A stretch of DNA of 64,000 bases, from positions 1-64,000 of the forward strand of contig JAQCAB010000006.1 of assembly GCA_027622375.1 (NCBI GenBank), written 5' to 3'. Every line of letters begins with the position of its first letter. Position 1 is the first letter of the stretch. Positions 1 through 9,241 of the stretch are shown here, piece by piece. A model generated the notes under the pieces. That model was given only the letters and a program-made list of their open reading frames with translations. It was not told where the DNA came from and ran no database searches. The translations under genes and the position numbers were made by a program. Source of the DNA: Bacteroidota bacterium (GTDB taxonomy: Bacteria; Bacteroidota; Ignavibacteria; UBA10030; UBA8401).

Positions 1-147
1 TATAATTTTATTTTTTACATCAAAATATTTTGGAGTAAATTCTATAATTAATTTATTATTTGAAGACTCAATAATTCGCCAGTCTTCGGCAAAAACAACT
101 TGCGAAATTGCGAATAGATAAATAAATATTTTTAAGTATTGATTCAT
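1..147 (-). CDS. N-terminal fragment of secreted protein, PorU-like (T9SS sortase)
   Basis: Reading the minus strand from an ATG at 147 gives 49 codons without a stop to the window edge. The first 20 residues form a typical signal peptide (MNQYLKIFIYLFAISQ, then VVFA) with a likely cleavage after VFA. The mature start contains RIIESS, then KLIIEFTPKYF, which resembles the opening strand of PorU-type type IX secretion sortases of the FCB group. A T9SS cargo elsewhere in this window is consistent with that. Only the extreme N-terminus is visible, so the catalytic Cys/His cannot be checked. Other secreted proteins with a similar first beta strand remain possible. The coding status is secure; the family call is an inference from a short match. 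Confidence 0.5.
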   Translation of the reverse strand, partial: MNQYLKIFIYLFAISQVVFAEDWRIIESSNNKLIIEFTPKYFDVKNKII

Positions 148-157
148 ATAATAAAAA

Positions 158-196
158 ATCCGAAGATTATTGAAAGCCAATCAACAATCTTCGGAT
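158..196 (-). terminator. Terminator-like hairpin just upstream of the PorU-like start
   Basis: Arms 158-172 and 182-196 form a 15-bp stem around a 9-nt loop. In minus-strand RNA the single non-Watson-Crick position (185/169) is a G.U wobble, and the hairpin is followed by a U-rich tract (152-157). In plus-strand RNA the same position is an A.C mismatch and no U tract follows. It therefore reads as an intrinsic terminator or attenuator for minus-strand transcription. It ends only a few bases before the ATG at 147, so it could act as a 5' leader attenuator of that gene. Confidence 0.6.
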
Positions 197-388
197 CTTT
201 AAAACAGATTGTTAAGGCAAACAAATAAAAGTAAACTTTTTTCTTAAATTTTATACCAGCTTACTGAACCTTAACAAATGTTATAATTATTATCCTTATT
301 TTTACAAATATAGAAAGTGTCAAATTATGAAGCAAGTATTTAAATAATTAATTCCTATTTAAAAAGCTTTTTAATAGCTTTGCAGACT

Positions 389-2191
389 ATGAAAATAAAA
401 ATTAAAATACTTACTAAGCAAATCATTTTTCAACTTTTAGTTATTTCAATTATGAAATCACAAACGAGTGTAAATTATAAAATTTCGATGCCAGAACCTC
501 AATCACATATTTTTGAGGTTGAAGCTCAATTCGAAAATATTTCAAAAAAATCAAAAGAGTTTAAAGTTCAACTCCCTGTTTGGAGAACTGGTCGCTATGT
601 TCTGTTTGATTTTGCTGGTGATGTTTTAACTTTTTCAGCAAGTGATGGAAATGGAAAAAATCTAAATTGGAAAAAAATTGATAAAACAACTTGGATAATA
701 GATTTGAATTCCTCAAAAAAAATAAATTTAAAATATAAAGTTTATGCAAACGAGTTCAACAGCCGAACAAAAGGATTAAACTCTGAACATGGATTTATTG
801 ATCCAAGCGCAATATTTGTTTTCAATGAGGATTTAAGATACGATCCATTAACTTTAACAGTTGCACCTTATAAAAATTGGATTGTAACAACTGGATTAGA
901 TGAAATCGAAAAAAATAAATTCAGTGCGAAAGATTACGATTATTTTATTGATTGCCCTCTTGAAATTGGCACACAAAAAGGAATTTCATTTTTAGTTGCT
1001 GATAAAGAACATAAAATTTCAATTTTTGGAACTGGTAATTATAATTTTGATACTTTAAAAAAAGATTTTACAAAATTAATTGAATACAATAAAAAATTTT
1101 GGGGCAAACTTCCATATGAAAAATATTTTTTCATGATCCATATTTCGCCAACCGGTAGTGGCGCAACCGAGCATATAAATTCAACAATTATTGGGACAAG
1201 AGCGTCTGTTTTTTCAACTCGTGATTCTTATTTAAATGGTTTATTAGGAACTGTCTCGCACGAATATTTTCACACATGGAATGTAAAACAATTGCGCCCA
1301 AAAACATTAGCACCTTACGATTTTTTAAAAGAAAATTATACTCGGGAGCTTTGGATTTCTGAAGGAACAACATCTTATTATGATGATTTAATTTTAGTTA
1401 GAACAAAATTTAAGCTTGTAAATAATTACTTAAATGATTTATCTACAAGAGTTAGAAATGATAGAAGAAGACCTGGTAATTTAATTCAATCTTTATCAGA
1501 ATCAAGTTTTGATGCATGGATAAAATTTTGGAAACGAACTCCACATAGTTTTAATTTTCAATCTGATTATTATGAGAAAGGTGCTTCAGTTTCGTTATTA
1601 CTTGATTTAGAAATTAGAAAAATTACAAAAAATAAAATTTCACTCGATGATGTAATGAAATCAATGTTTGAAAAATTTCCACTCATTAAAGGTGGTTTTA
1701 CAGTCGATGATTTTCAAAAAGAAGTTGAAAATTTAACAAACCATTCTTTTGAAAGTTATTTCAATAATTATGTCCATGGAACTTCTCCTTTGCCATGGGA
1801 AGAACTTTTATATTCTGCAGGATTATCTATTTTACCAAAAGATACAGTAAATGAAGTTGATGCTGGTTTCAGTATAATGGAACAAGAAGGTAAAACTTTT
1901 GTGCAAAATGTTACAATTAATTCGTCTGCAATGAATGCTGGATTGGATTTAAGGGATGAAATAATTGCTTTAAATGGAGAACGTGTTCGTTCAAGAGAAG
2001 TATTAGAAAAAATACAATCTCTAAAAAAATTATCAGCAATTAAATTAACAATATTTAGAAATGATCAATTAACTGAAATTAATTATACACCTAATTATTA
2101 TTCTACTCCGACTTATAAAATTTCAAAAGTAGAAAAACCAACCGAATTACAGAAAAAAATATTTGAAACTTGGTTTGATACTAATTGGTAA
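389..2191 (+). CDS. M61 family metallopeptidase with C-terminal PDZ domain
   Basis: A predicted secreted zinc aminopeptidase of the M61 (glycyl aminopeptidase) family, 600 residues. The N-terminus is basic then hydrophobic (about residues 1-25), consistent with a signal peptide. An N-terminal beta-rich domain precedes the zinc site H291-E-Y-F-H295, followed by W-N-V-K and RP, the family signature. E325 in ISEGTTSYY is the expected third zinc ligand. A PDZ-like domain occupies roughly residues 495-580. I chose the ATG at 389 over an in-frame TTG at 380 because it gives the cleaner signal peptide. It is monocistronic, divergent from the PorU-like gene and followed by a 137-bp gap before glgA. 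The physiological substrate is unknown. Confidence 0.9.
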   Translation: MKIKIKILTKQIIFQLLVISIMKSQTSVNYKISMPEPQSHIFEVEAQFENISKKSKEFKVQLPVWRTGRYVLFDFAGDVLTFSASDGNGKNLNWKKIDKTTWIIDLNSSKKINLKYKVYANEFNSRTKGLNSEHGFIDPSAIFVFNEDLRYDPLTLTVAPYKNWIVTTGLDEIEKNKFSAKDYDYFIDCPLEIGTQKGISFLVADKEHKISIFGTGNYNFDTLKKDFTKLIEYNKKFWGKLPYEKYFFMIHISPTGSGATEHINSTIIGTRASVFSTRDSYLNGLLGTVSHEYFHTWNVKQLRPKTLAPYDFLKENYTRELWISEGTTSYYDDLILVRTKFKLVNNYLNDLSTRVRNDRRRPGNLIQSLSESSFDAWIKFWKRTPHSFNFQSDYYEKGASVSLLLDLEIRKITKNKISLDDVMKSMFEKFPLIKGGFTVDDFQKEVENLTNHSFESYFNNYVHGTSPLPWEELLYSAGLSILPKDTVNEVDAGFSIMEQEGKTFVQNVTINSSAMNAGLDLRDEIIALNGERVRSREVLEKIQSLKKLSAIKLTIFRNDQLTEINYTPNYYSTPTYKISKVEKPTELQKKIFETWFDTNW

Positions 2192-2328
2192 ACTAATCTA
2201 ATTTCATTAATAATTTTTTGCATTATTCCTAATGTTTTAATTTTACTCTCCAATTTTTTAATTGAGATAAATAGAAATTTTTCGTAAATTGGTGAGAATT
2301 TTTTAACAATTCTTAGGTAAATAAAAGT

Positions 2329-3801
2329 ATGTCTAGAAGTTTAAAGATCCTTTTTGTTTCAAGTGAGATTGAACCTTTTGCAAAAACAGGTGGTCTCGCT
2401 GATGTCTCAAGCGCACTTCCACAAATGATTAGAGAGTTAGGGCATGATATCCGTGTAATGATGCCACGTTACGGAACAATTAGTGACCGTAAATTTAAAC
2501 TTCATGATGTGATCCGATTAAAAGAATTACAACTCCCTGTCGGCAATTCATTTAAAACTGCAAATGTAAATTCATCTTTCATCACAAATATTAAAACCAA
2601 AGTTCAAGTTTATTTACTTGCAAATAAAGAGCTATACGGCCGTAATGGAATTTATGGAAGCGCTACAACTTTAAAAGAATTTCAGGATAATGATGACCGT
2701 TATATTTTTTTCGCAAGAGGTGTTCTTGAAACTTTAAAACGACTCGGATGGCAACCAGATATAATACATTGTAATGATTGGCAAACTGGTTTGATCCCCG
2801 CCTATATGAAAACTATTTATGCGGATGATCCTTTTTTTATTCCGATTAAAACTGTTTTTACAATTCATAATTTACATTATCAAGGAAATTTCCCTTCAAT
2901 TTTATTTTCAAAAACAAATCTTCCTCCATCATTAATGACTAAGATACAATTGAATGCAAACGGTCATTACAGTTTTATGAAAGCTGGTTTGTTATTTGCA
3001 GATGTAATTACTACTGTAAGTCCGCAATACGCAAAAGAAATTGCTTCTGATAAAGAAAATTCAAACGGAATTAATGAAATAATTTCCAAACGCAAACGTA
3101 AACTTTATGGAATTTTAAATGGAATAGATTACAATACTTGGAATCCTGAAATCGATCCATTAATTTCAAAAAGATATAATTACGATACGATTGATTCTAA
3201 AATAGATAACAAAATTGAGTTGCTCGAAAAATTTGGTTTGGGATTTGACAAGGATATTCCTGTAGTTGGAATTATTACAAGACTTGTTCCCGAAAAAGGA
3301 ATTGATTTAATTCAAGAATCGATTGACGAATTAATGAAGTTGAATTTAAAACTTGTAATGTTGTGTTCAGGAAGTCATGAGTTAATTAAATTTTTCAGTG
3401 AGGTGTCAAAAAAATATAAAGGTAAATTTGGATTTAAAGCAGAATTTAATCCCGATCTTGTACATATAATAGAAGCTGGATGTGATTTTTATTTAATGCC
3501 TTCCAAATATGAACCTTGCGGATTAAATCAAATGTACAGTATGCGTTATGGTACAATTCCAATTGTTCGCTCTGTAGGTGGATTAGTTGATACAGTCATC
3601 GACTCTTCAAAACCTGGTGGAACTGGATTCACATTCAGTAAATATACATCTGAAGAATTAATAAAAACTGTTGAACGAGCTTTAAAAGCATATTCTCAAC
3701 AATCAACTTGGCGGCGCTTAGTTAAGAATGCAATGTCGAAAGATTATTCCTGGAAAACTTCTGCCAATAAATATATTAATTTGTATAACAAACTTTTGTA
3801 A
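2329..3801 (+). CDS. glgA: Glycogen synthase (ADP-glucose, GT5)
   Basis: Transfers glucose from ADP-glucose to growing alpha-1,4-glucan chains in the cytoplasm. The 490-residue length is standard. The N-terminal K19-T-G-G-L loop that binds ADP-glucose is intact in the context FAKTGGLADV. The C-terminal GT-B half carries PSKYEPCGLNQMYSMRYGT, with the catalytic Glu of the EPCG segment. It opens an eight-gene operon with gmhB 3 bp downstream. No glgB, glgC or glgP lies in the window, so the rest of the glycogen pathway must be encoded elsewhere. Confidence 0.96.
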   Translation: MSRSLKILFVSSEIEPFAKTGGLADVSSALPQMIRELGHDIRVMMPRYGTISDRKFKLHDVIRLKELQLPVGNSFKTANVNSSFITNIKTKVQVYLLANKELYGRNGIYGSATTLKEFQDNDDRYIFFARGVLETLKRLGWQPDIIHCNDWQTGLIPAYMKTIYADDPFFIPIKTVFTIHNLHYQGNFPSILFSKTNLPPSLMTKIQLNANGHYSFMKAGLLFADVITTVSPQYAKEIASDKENSNGINEIISKRKRKLYGILNGIDYNTWNPEIDPLISKRYNYDTIDSKIDNKIELLEKFGLGFDKDIPVVGIITRLVPEKGIDLIQESIDELMKLNLKLVMLCSGSHELIKFFSEVSKKYKGKFGFKAEFNPDLVHIIEAGCDFYLMPSKYEPCGLNQMYSMRYGTIPIVRSVGGLVDTVIDSSKPGGTGFTFSKYTSEELIKTVERALKAYSQQSTWRRLVKNAMSKDYSWKTSANKYINLYNKLL

Positions 3802-3804
3802 TTA

Positions 3805-4374
3805 ATGGATCGTAACGGAATTGCCGTTTTTTTGGATCGTGACGGTACAATTAACGAAGAAGTAGAATATTTAATTAATCCTGAGCAACTCGCATTAATT
3901 CCACAAAGTGCTGCTGCAATAAAAAAATTTAATTTGTTAAATATTCCTGTTTTTGTAGTTTCTAATCAATCAGCAATTGCAAGAGGAATTTTAACTGAAA
4001 ATAAACTTGAAGAAATTCATAAATTACTTTCAACAATGCTTTTAAAAGAAGATGCGCATATTACAAAATATTATTATTGCCCACATTTAATTGATGGCGT
4101 TGTAAATAATTATGCAATTGATTGCAATTGCAGAAAACCAAAATTGGGAATGTTGCAAAAAGCAAAAGATGAGTTTGGAATTAATCTTAATTCAAGTTTT
4201 ATTGTTGGTGATAAACTTGCAGATGTACAAACTGGTTTTAATGCCGGGATGAAATCAATTTTAGTTGAAACAGGTTATGGAATAAAACACAAAACTGAAG
4301 CAGAAAAATATGCTAATTATGTTACAAAAAATTTGTACGAAGCTTCTTTAATTATCGAAAAGTTACTTTCTTAA
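3805..4374 (+). CDS. gmhB: D-glycero-D-manno-heptose 1,7-bisphosphate phosphatase
   Basis: A HAD-superfamily phosphatase of 189 residues. Motif I is FLDRDGT with D11 as nucleophile and D13 as acid/base; motif II is the S-N-Q in VVSNQS; the C-terminal motif is VGDKLAD. The zinc-binding insert typical of GmhB is complete: C92-P-H94 and C107-N-C109, followed by RKPK. In the ADP-heptose pathway it removes the C7 phosphate. The sedoheptulose isomerase GmhA is encoded at 19401-20006 in another operon. Histidinol-phosphatase (HisB-N) is the main alternative, but no histidine genes are nearby. It starts 3 bp after glgA. Confidence 0.88.
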   Translation: MDRNGIAVFLDRDGTINEEVEYLINPEQLALIPQSAAAIKKFNLLNIPVFVVSNQSAIARGILTENKLEEIHKLLSTMLLKEDAHITKYYYCPHLIDGVVNNYAIDCNCRKPKLGMLQKAKDEFGINLNSSFIVGDKLADVQTGFNAGMKSILVETGYGIKHKTEAEKYANYVTKNLYEASLIIEKLLS

Positions 4375-4376
4375 AA

Positions 4377-5525
4377 ATGAAAAAAATATTTATCTCAATA
4401 ATTTTTATAAGTTTAATTTATGGTTGTGTTCGCGATCCGCATTCAGTCGGTAGCTCACTTCTCGGTCCAGATTATGAAGGATACCAAATAATTGATACTT
4501 CTTTAATTGCAATTTACGATACAACTTTTTCTAATCCATTGTTAAATGGTACTTCAAAAAGATTTTTAGTTGGCAAAACTGATTCAATCGAAACAGAGTC
4601 ATTAATAAAATTTTCAAACGATATTGCTGATTCACTTGAAAATGTAAAAATTGATTCAATCCAATTAATTTTAACTCCTGATTATAAATGGAATCATAAT
4701 CTACCAAAACTTACTTTTGAAGTTGGTGTTATTAACTCAACTTGGTATGACTCTACAACAAAATCAAATCAGAATTTTATTAATCCAATTTCATCCACAA
4801 TACAATTTACAGACTCGATGATTGTTGGAAAACAAATTTCAATTTTACTCGATACAAATTTAATTGGCCGTTGGAAGTCATCGAAAAAAGATTCTTTAAC
4901 AAAAGATTGGGGATTTGTTATTCGTGCAAAATCAGGAAGCGGAATTATTGGATTTAGTTCTTTTAATTCTACTGTAAAACCAATGTTAGTAATTAAATAT
5001 AAAAAAACTGGCAGTGATTCACTTTATGTAGTTTCAACTTCAAGTGGTAATGACACATATATTGCTAAAAATAAAATTTCAAATTTTAATGATTTAATTG
5101 TTCAAGGTGCAACTCATTTTCAATCAAGAATTGCTTTTAATTTAAAAGGTTTGGGAGAGAATGCAATTATAAATAATGCGATTTTAGAGCTTTCTTCAAA
5201 CTCAAAGAATAATATTTTAGGAACAAATTCAAAAGATTCTTTACAATGCTTTTTAGCTTATTCTAAAGATCCAAATAAAGTTGATTCAATTTCATATTTA
5301 TCAATTTTAGGCAGAAAAATATTAGTAAAAGCAGATACTTTAATTTATAATTTCAATACAACAATATTTGCTCAGCAATTTGTTCGCGACACACTTTTAA
5401 ATTATAGCTTTGTATTCAAAACTTTAGCTGATGTTGAGTTATCTGATAAATTTATTTTTTACAACCACAACTCTCAACAAACTTTACGCCCACGATTAAA
5501 ATTAATTTATTCTTTAAAAAAATAA
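4377..5525 (+). CDS. Predicted lipoprotein of unknown function
   Basis: I do not recognise a characterised family. The 382-residue product begins with a short lipoprotein signal peptide ending in the lipobox L-I-Y-G-C (Cys at about residue 17). The remainder is rich in Ser, Asp and beta-strand-like stretches with no membrane segments, suggesting a beta-sandwich protein attached to a membrane. It starts 2 bp after gmhB, and its stop codon overlaps the next start (TAATG at 5523-5527), so it is probably translationally coupled to the outer-membrane protein gene. A partner role in the outer membrane is an inference from that coupling. Confidence 0.75.
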   Translation: MKKIFISIIFISLIYGCVRDPHSVGSSLLGPDYEGYQIIDTSLIAIYDTTFSNPLLNGTSKRFLVGKTDSIETESLIKFSNDIADSLENVKIDSIQLILTPDYKWNHNLPKLTFEVGVINSTWYDSTTKSNQNFINPISSTIQFTDSMIVGKQISILLDTNLIGRWKSSKKDSLTKDWGFVIRAKSGSGIIGFSSFNSTVKPMLVIKYKKTGSDSLYVVSTSSGNDTYIAKNKISNFNDLIVQGATHFQSRIAFNLKGLGENAIINNAILELSSNSKNNILGTNSKDSLQCFLAYSKDPNKVDSISYLSILGRKILVKADTLIYNFNTTIFAQQFVRDTLLNYSFVFKTLADVELSDKFIFYNHNSQQTLRPRLKLIYSLKK

Positions 5526-6739
5526 TGTTTAAAATTTTTATAAAAATATTCTTTATACTTTCTTTTCCAATTTTACTTTTTAGTCAAGATGCATCTTTAT
5601 TCTCACTTTACGGGATTGGACAACTTGTAGAAGTTGGAAATTTTTCCTCTTTTGGATTGGGAAGTAATGGAATTGCAAATTCTCCAAGATTTGATATAAA
5701 TCTTTCAAATCCTGCGGGAATTTCTAAAATTGAAAGAACTCTTTTCGGGTTTAGTGCTCGTTATTCAAATAATTCCGCAACAGATAATTCCAATAAAGTA
5801 ATAATTGATGATGCAAATATTTCTGTTTTAGCAGTTGCATTCCCGCTGATCCCAGAAAATAATTTTAATTTTGCATTCGGAATTTCGCCAATCAGTAATT
5901 CAAATTTTGTTCACACAAATTCTCAAAAAGTTTTTAAAAATCAAACTTATAGAATTACAAAAGAAATTAAAGGTGGATTTGCAAATGCATTTTTAAGTTC
6001 ATCTTATGGAATTAATAAAAATAATATTTTAGGATTTTCAGCAGAATATATTTTTGGTTCAATAAACAATCGAGATACTTTAACATTTATTACGAGCGAT
6101 TCAATATTTTTTCAGCAAAGTTTTTCTGACCTCACTTCTGCAGGCAAAGGATTTAGATTTACTTTTGGCGCTCAATCAAAATTAAATGATGAAATTGATT
6201 TAGGAATTACTTTTTCAACTTCAACTTCTTTAAGTGGTCATCAAAACTTAATTGAAATAATAAATGATTTTCCTGAAACAACTTATACAAAGTCAGAAAA
6301 TATAAATATTCCAAGCTCAATCGGTTTAGGCGCGGTTTATAAATTAAAACCATTCAATTTTATTTTTGATTTTAAAATGCAAGATTGGACGAATTTTAAA
6401 TTCTTTAAAGAGAATTCCTCAATCTATAAAAACTCAAATAGAATTAGTTTAACAACCGAATATCTGCCAGAGAAAAAAATAACTTACCTTTCTCAGCAAA
6501 CTAAATTTACTTTAGGATTTAGTTATTATAATACTCCTTGGAAAATTAATGATACCCCAATTAAAGAAATATGGATTTCAACTGGTGCAACATTCCCAAT
6601 TTCCTATGAATCTTCTGCAAATATAAATTTTGCATTTGGCAAACGTGGAATAAAATCAATAGTTGAAGAGAATGTTTATCAAATTTCATTAAATATACTT
6701 GCATCATCTTTATGGTTTGTACAAATTCCATACGAATAA
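5525..6739 (+). CDS. Predicted outer-membrane beta-barrel protein
   Basis: A 404-residue protein with a signal peptide ending near LLFSQ. The mature start, SLYGIGQL, is followed by NPAGIS. Short conserved starts of this kind are seen in FadL/OMPP1-like and PorV-like barrels of FCB bacteria. The body is a series of alternating amphipathic strands with frequent aromatic residues, ending in an aromatic-containing C-terminal strand (SSLWFVQIPYE). No enzymatic motif is visible. It overlaps the preceding lipoprotein stop by one base and is followed by rpiB after 1 bp. Transport of a hydrophobic solute is possible; I cannot name the substrate. Confidence 0.7.
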   Translation: MFKIFIKIFFILSFPILLFSQDASLFSLYGIGQLVEVGNFSSFGLGSNGIANSPRFDINLSNPAGISKIERTLFGFSARYSNNSATDNSNKVIIDDANISVLAVAFPLIPENNFNFAFGISPISNSNFVHTNSQKVFKNQTYRITKEIKGGFANAFLSSSYGINKNNILGFSAEYIFGSINNRDTLTFITSDSIFFQQSFSDLTSAGKGFRFTFGAQSKLNDEIDLGITFSTSTSLSGHQNLIEIINDFPETTYTKSENINIPSSIGLGAVYKLKPFNFIFDFKMQDWTNFKFFKENSSIYKNSNRISLTTEYLPEKKITYLSQQTKFTLGFSYYNTPWKINDTPIKEIWISTGATFPISYESSANINFAFGKRGIKSIVEENVYQISLNILASSLWFVQIPYE

Positions 6740-6740
6740 A

Positions 6741-7193
6741 ATGATTAAAATAAATTTAATGGCAATTGGTAGCGACCATGCCGGTTTTGAATTTAAAGAA
6801 AAAATAAAATCTCTCCTCACAAATTTAAAAATCAATTTTATAGATTGCGGTACACATTCTTCCGAAAAATCTGATTATCCCGATTTTGCTCATTCAGTTT
6901 CAAATAAAGTTTCTTTAAATGATTGCGATTATGGAATTTTAATTTGTGGTTCTGGGATTGGAATGTCAATTGTAGCAAATAAACACAAAAATATTCGTGC
7001 AGCAGTTTGCGAATCTACAAAAACTGCACAATTATCTCGACTTCATAATAATGCAAATATTTTATGCATTGGCGAAAGAGTTATAAATTGGGAAATGGCT
7101 GAAAAAATAATCACAACTTTTTTTGAAACAAATTTTGAAGGTGATCGCCATTTAAATCGCGTAAATAAAATTCACACTTTAACAAATCTATAA
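6741..7193 (+). CDS. rpiB: Ribose-5-phosphate isomerase B
   Basis: Interconverts ribose 5-phosphate and ribulose 5-phosphate in the cytoplasm. The 150-residue protein has the family opening [10 protein letters not shown] and the anion-hole region [11 protein letters not shown] with C69 as the expected catalytic Cys. The RAAVCES segment and the C-terminal HLNRV segment are also typical. I use the ATG at 6741, not an earlier in-frame start inside the preceding gene, because it lies 1 bp after the upstream stop and gives standard length. Together with transketolase (38609-40612) it covers part of the non-oxidative pentose phosphate pathway. Confidence 0.95.
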   Translation: MIKINLMAIGSDHAGFEFKEKIKSLLTNLKINFIDCGTHSSEKSDYPDFAHSVSNKVSLNDCDYGILICGSGIGMSIVANKHKNIRAAVCESTKTAQLSRLHNNANILCIGERVINWEMAEKIITTFFETNFEGDRHLNRVNKIHTLTNL

Positions 7194-7195
7194 AA

Positions 7196-8485
7196 ATGGA
7201 AGATTTAAAAAAATTAGATCTTGATATTTTTAATGTTCTTAAAAACGAAGAAAATCGGCAGAAAACAAAACTTGAATTAATTGCTTCTGAAAATTTTGTA
7301 AGTGATGCGGTTTTACAAACAATGGGTTCAGTTTTGACAAATAAATATGCCGAAGGTTATCCAGGAAAAAGATATTATGGCGGTTGTGAGTTTGTTGATG
7401 TTGCTGAAAATTTAGCGCGCGAAAGAGTTAAAAAACTTTTTAATGCAAGTTATGCAAATGTGCAGCCACACTCTGGTTCACAAGCAAATATGGCTGTTTA
7501 TTTTTCTTTTATAAAACCGGGTGATACTGTGCTTGGAATGAATCTTTCGCATGGTGGTCATTTAACTCACGGTTCGAGTGTAAATTTTTCTGGACAACTT
7601 TATAATTTTCACGCATATGGTGTAAATCCCGAAACTGGATTTATTGATTATGATAACGTTGAAGAAGTTGCAAAAAAATGTAAACCAAAATTAATTACAG
7701 TTGGTGCAAGTGCATATTCTCGAAATATTGATTATAAAAAATTCCGCGAAATTGCAGATTTATTTGGCGCATTTTTATTTGCAGATATTGCTCATCCTGC
7801 CGGATTAATTGCAACTGGTGAGCATAATACTCCGCTTCCATATTGTCATGTTGTAACATCAACCACACATAAAACTTTACGTGGTCCTCGTGGTGGATTA
7901 ATTTTAATGGGAACTGATTTTGAAAATCCATTCGGAGTTGTTGCTCCTAAATCTGGACGTAAAAAAATGATGTCTGAACTTCTTGATTCAATGACGATGC
8001 CTGGAATTCAAGGGGGCCCATTAATGCATGTAATCGCAGCTAAAGCAGTCTCTTTTAAAGAAGCATTGCAACCTGGATTTAAAACTTACACTCAAAAAAT
8101 TAAAAAAAATGCAAAGCGATTAGCAGAAAATTTAATTTCAAAAAATTATAAAATTATTTCTAATGGAACTGATAATCATTTAATGCTCATTGATCTTCGT
8201 AATAAAAATATTTCCGGTAAAGATGCGCAAGAAGCGTTGGATTTAGCTGGGATTACTGTAAATAAAAATGCAGTTCCTTTTGATGACAAATCTCCATTAA
8301 TAACAAGTGGAATAAGAATTGGAACTCCGGCTGTTACATCTCGTGGGATGATGGAAAATGAAATGGATAAAATTGCAGATTTAATTGATAAAGTTTTATT
8401 AAATCATACTTCTAAAAATATTATTGATGAAGTTAAAAAAGAAGTTGAATCATTCGCTTCTCCATTTCCTTTAAGAATAAATTAA
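7196..8485 (+). CDS. glyA: Serine hydroxymethyltransferase
   Basis: A PLP enzyme converting serine plus tetrahydrofolate to glycine plus methylene-THF. Its 429 residues match the family. The N-terminal [12 protein letters not shown] and the [15 protein letters not shown] segments are characteristic. The Schiff-base lysine is K226 in [12 protein letters not shown]. It is 2 bp downstream of rpiB in the same operon. With gcvP (57603-60470) and gcvH (60488-60868) it forms the glycine/one-carbon node of the window. Confidence 0.97.
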   Translation: MEDLKKLDLDIFNVLKNEENRQKTKLELIASENFVSDAVLQTMGSVLTNKYAEGYPGKRYYGGCEFVDVAENLARERVKKLFNASYANVQPHSGSQANMAVYFSFIKPGDTVLGMNLSHGGHLTHGSSVNFSGQLYNFHAYGVNPETGFIDYDNVEEVAKKCKPKLITVGASAYSRNIDYKKFREIADLFGAFLFADIAHPAGLIATGEHNTPLPYCHVVTSTTHKTLRGPRGGLILMGTDFENPFGVVAPKSGRKKMMSELLDSMTMPGIQGGPLMHVIAAKAVSFKEALQPGFKTYTQKIKKNAKRLAENLISKNYKIISNGTDNHLMLIDLRNKNISGKDAQEALDLAGITVNKNAVPFDDKSPLITSGIRIGTPAVTSRGMMENEMDKIADLIDKVLLNHTSKNIIDEVKKEVESFASPFPLRIN

Positions 8486-8491
8486 TTTTTT

Positions 8492-9241
8492 ATGACTTCT
8501 CGAGTTAAAGATAAAGATGCTGAAATGACTTTTTTTCAGCACTTGGATGAACTTCGTGGAAGAATTATAAAATCTTTTTTAGCAATTTTTATTTGCGCAA
8601 TCCCCGCAATTTATTTTGTTGATGACATAATTAATAAAATTCTTTTACGTCCGATCGAAAATGTAAATGTTCCACTTCAAGTTTTAACACCCTACGGAAT
8701 TGTAGTTTTATATATGGAAGTAATCTTAATTACTTCGTTGATAATTTCAATGCCAATTATACTTTTACAAATTTGGAAATTTGTTGCGCCCGGATTAAAA
8801 CAAAACGAACGTAAATATATTTGGTGGATTGTATTTTTTACAACTTTATGTTTTTTTTCAGGAATAGTTTTTTCGTATTACATAATTCTCCCAACTTCAC
8901 TTCAATTTTTTGCAGGTTTTGGAACAGAAAAAATCAAACTAAATATTGCCCTTGATAAATATATTAGTTTTGTCATGACGATGGTATTTGTTTGTGGATT
9001 ATTATTTGAACTTCCAATGGTCTCTTATTTTTTATCAAAATTAGGAATTATTACACCAGCCTTTTTAAGACATTATAGAAGACATTCAATTGTTACAATT
9101 TTTGTTATTTCTGCATTTGTAACTCCGTCACCTGATGCATTAACACAAAGTTTACTCGCTGCACCAATTATCATTTTATATGAGGTCAGTATTTTAATTT
9201 CTGCATTTGTTCATCGGAATAATGAAAAATTAAAAATATGA
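8492..9241 (+). CDS. tatC: Sec-independent protein translocase TatC
   Basis: The polytopic subunit of the twin-arginine translocase that recognises RR signal peptides. The 249-residue protein starts with the conserved cytoplasmic segment containing FFQHLDELRGRI, then six hydrophobic segments. The conserved loop with APGLKQNERKY between TM2 and TM3 is present, as is the FELP segment near TM4 and the VTPSPDALTQ stretch. No tatA or tatB is in the window. Its stop overlaps the next start (ATGA at 9238-9241), indicating coupling. Confidence 0.95.
   Translation: MTSRVKDKDAEMTFFQHLDELRGRIIKSFLAIFICAIPAIYFVDDIINKILLRPIENVNVPLQVLTPYGIVVLYMEVILITSLIISMPIILLQIWKFVAPGLKQNERKYIWWIVFFTTLCFFSGIVFSYYIILPTSLQFFAGFGTEKIKLNIALDKYISFVMTMVFVCGLLFELPMVSYFLSKLGIITPAFLRHYRRHSIVTIFVISAFVTPSPDALTQSLLAAPIIILYEVSILISAFVHRNNEKLKI

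Noticed and set aside
2292..2315. Small hairpin before glgA (AGAATT/AATTCT)
   Set aside because: Six pairs and a 7-nt loop with no U tract; likely chance. I see no riboswitch-like structure either.
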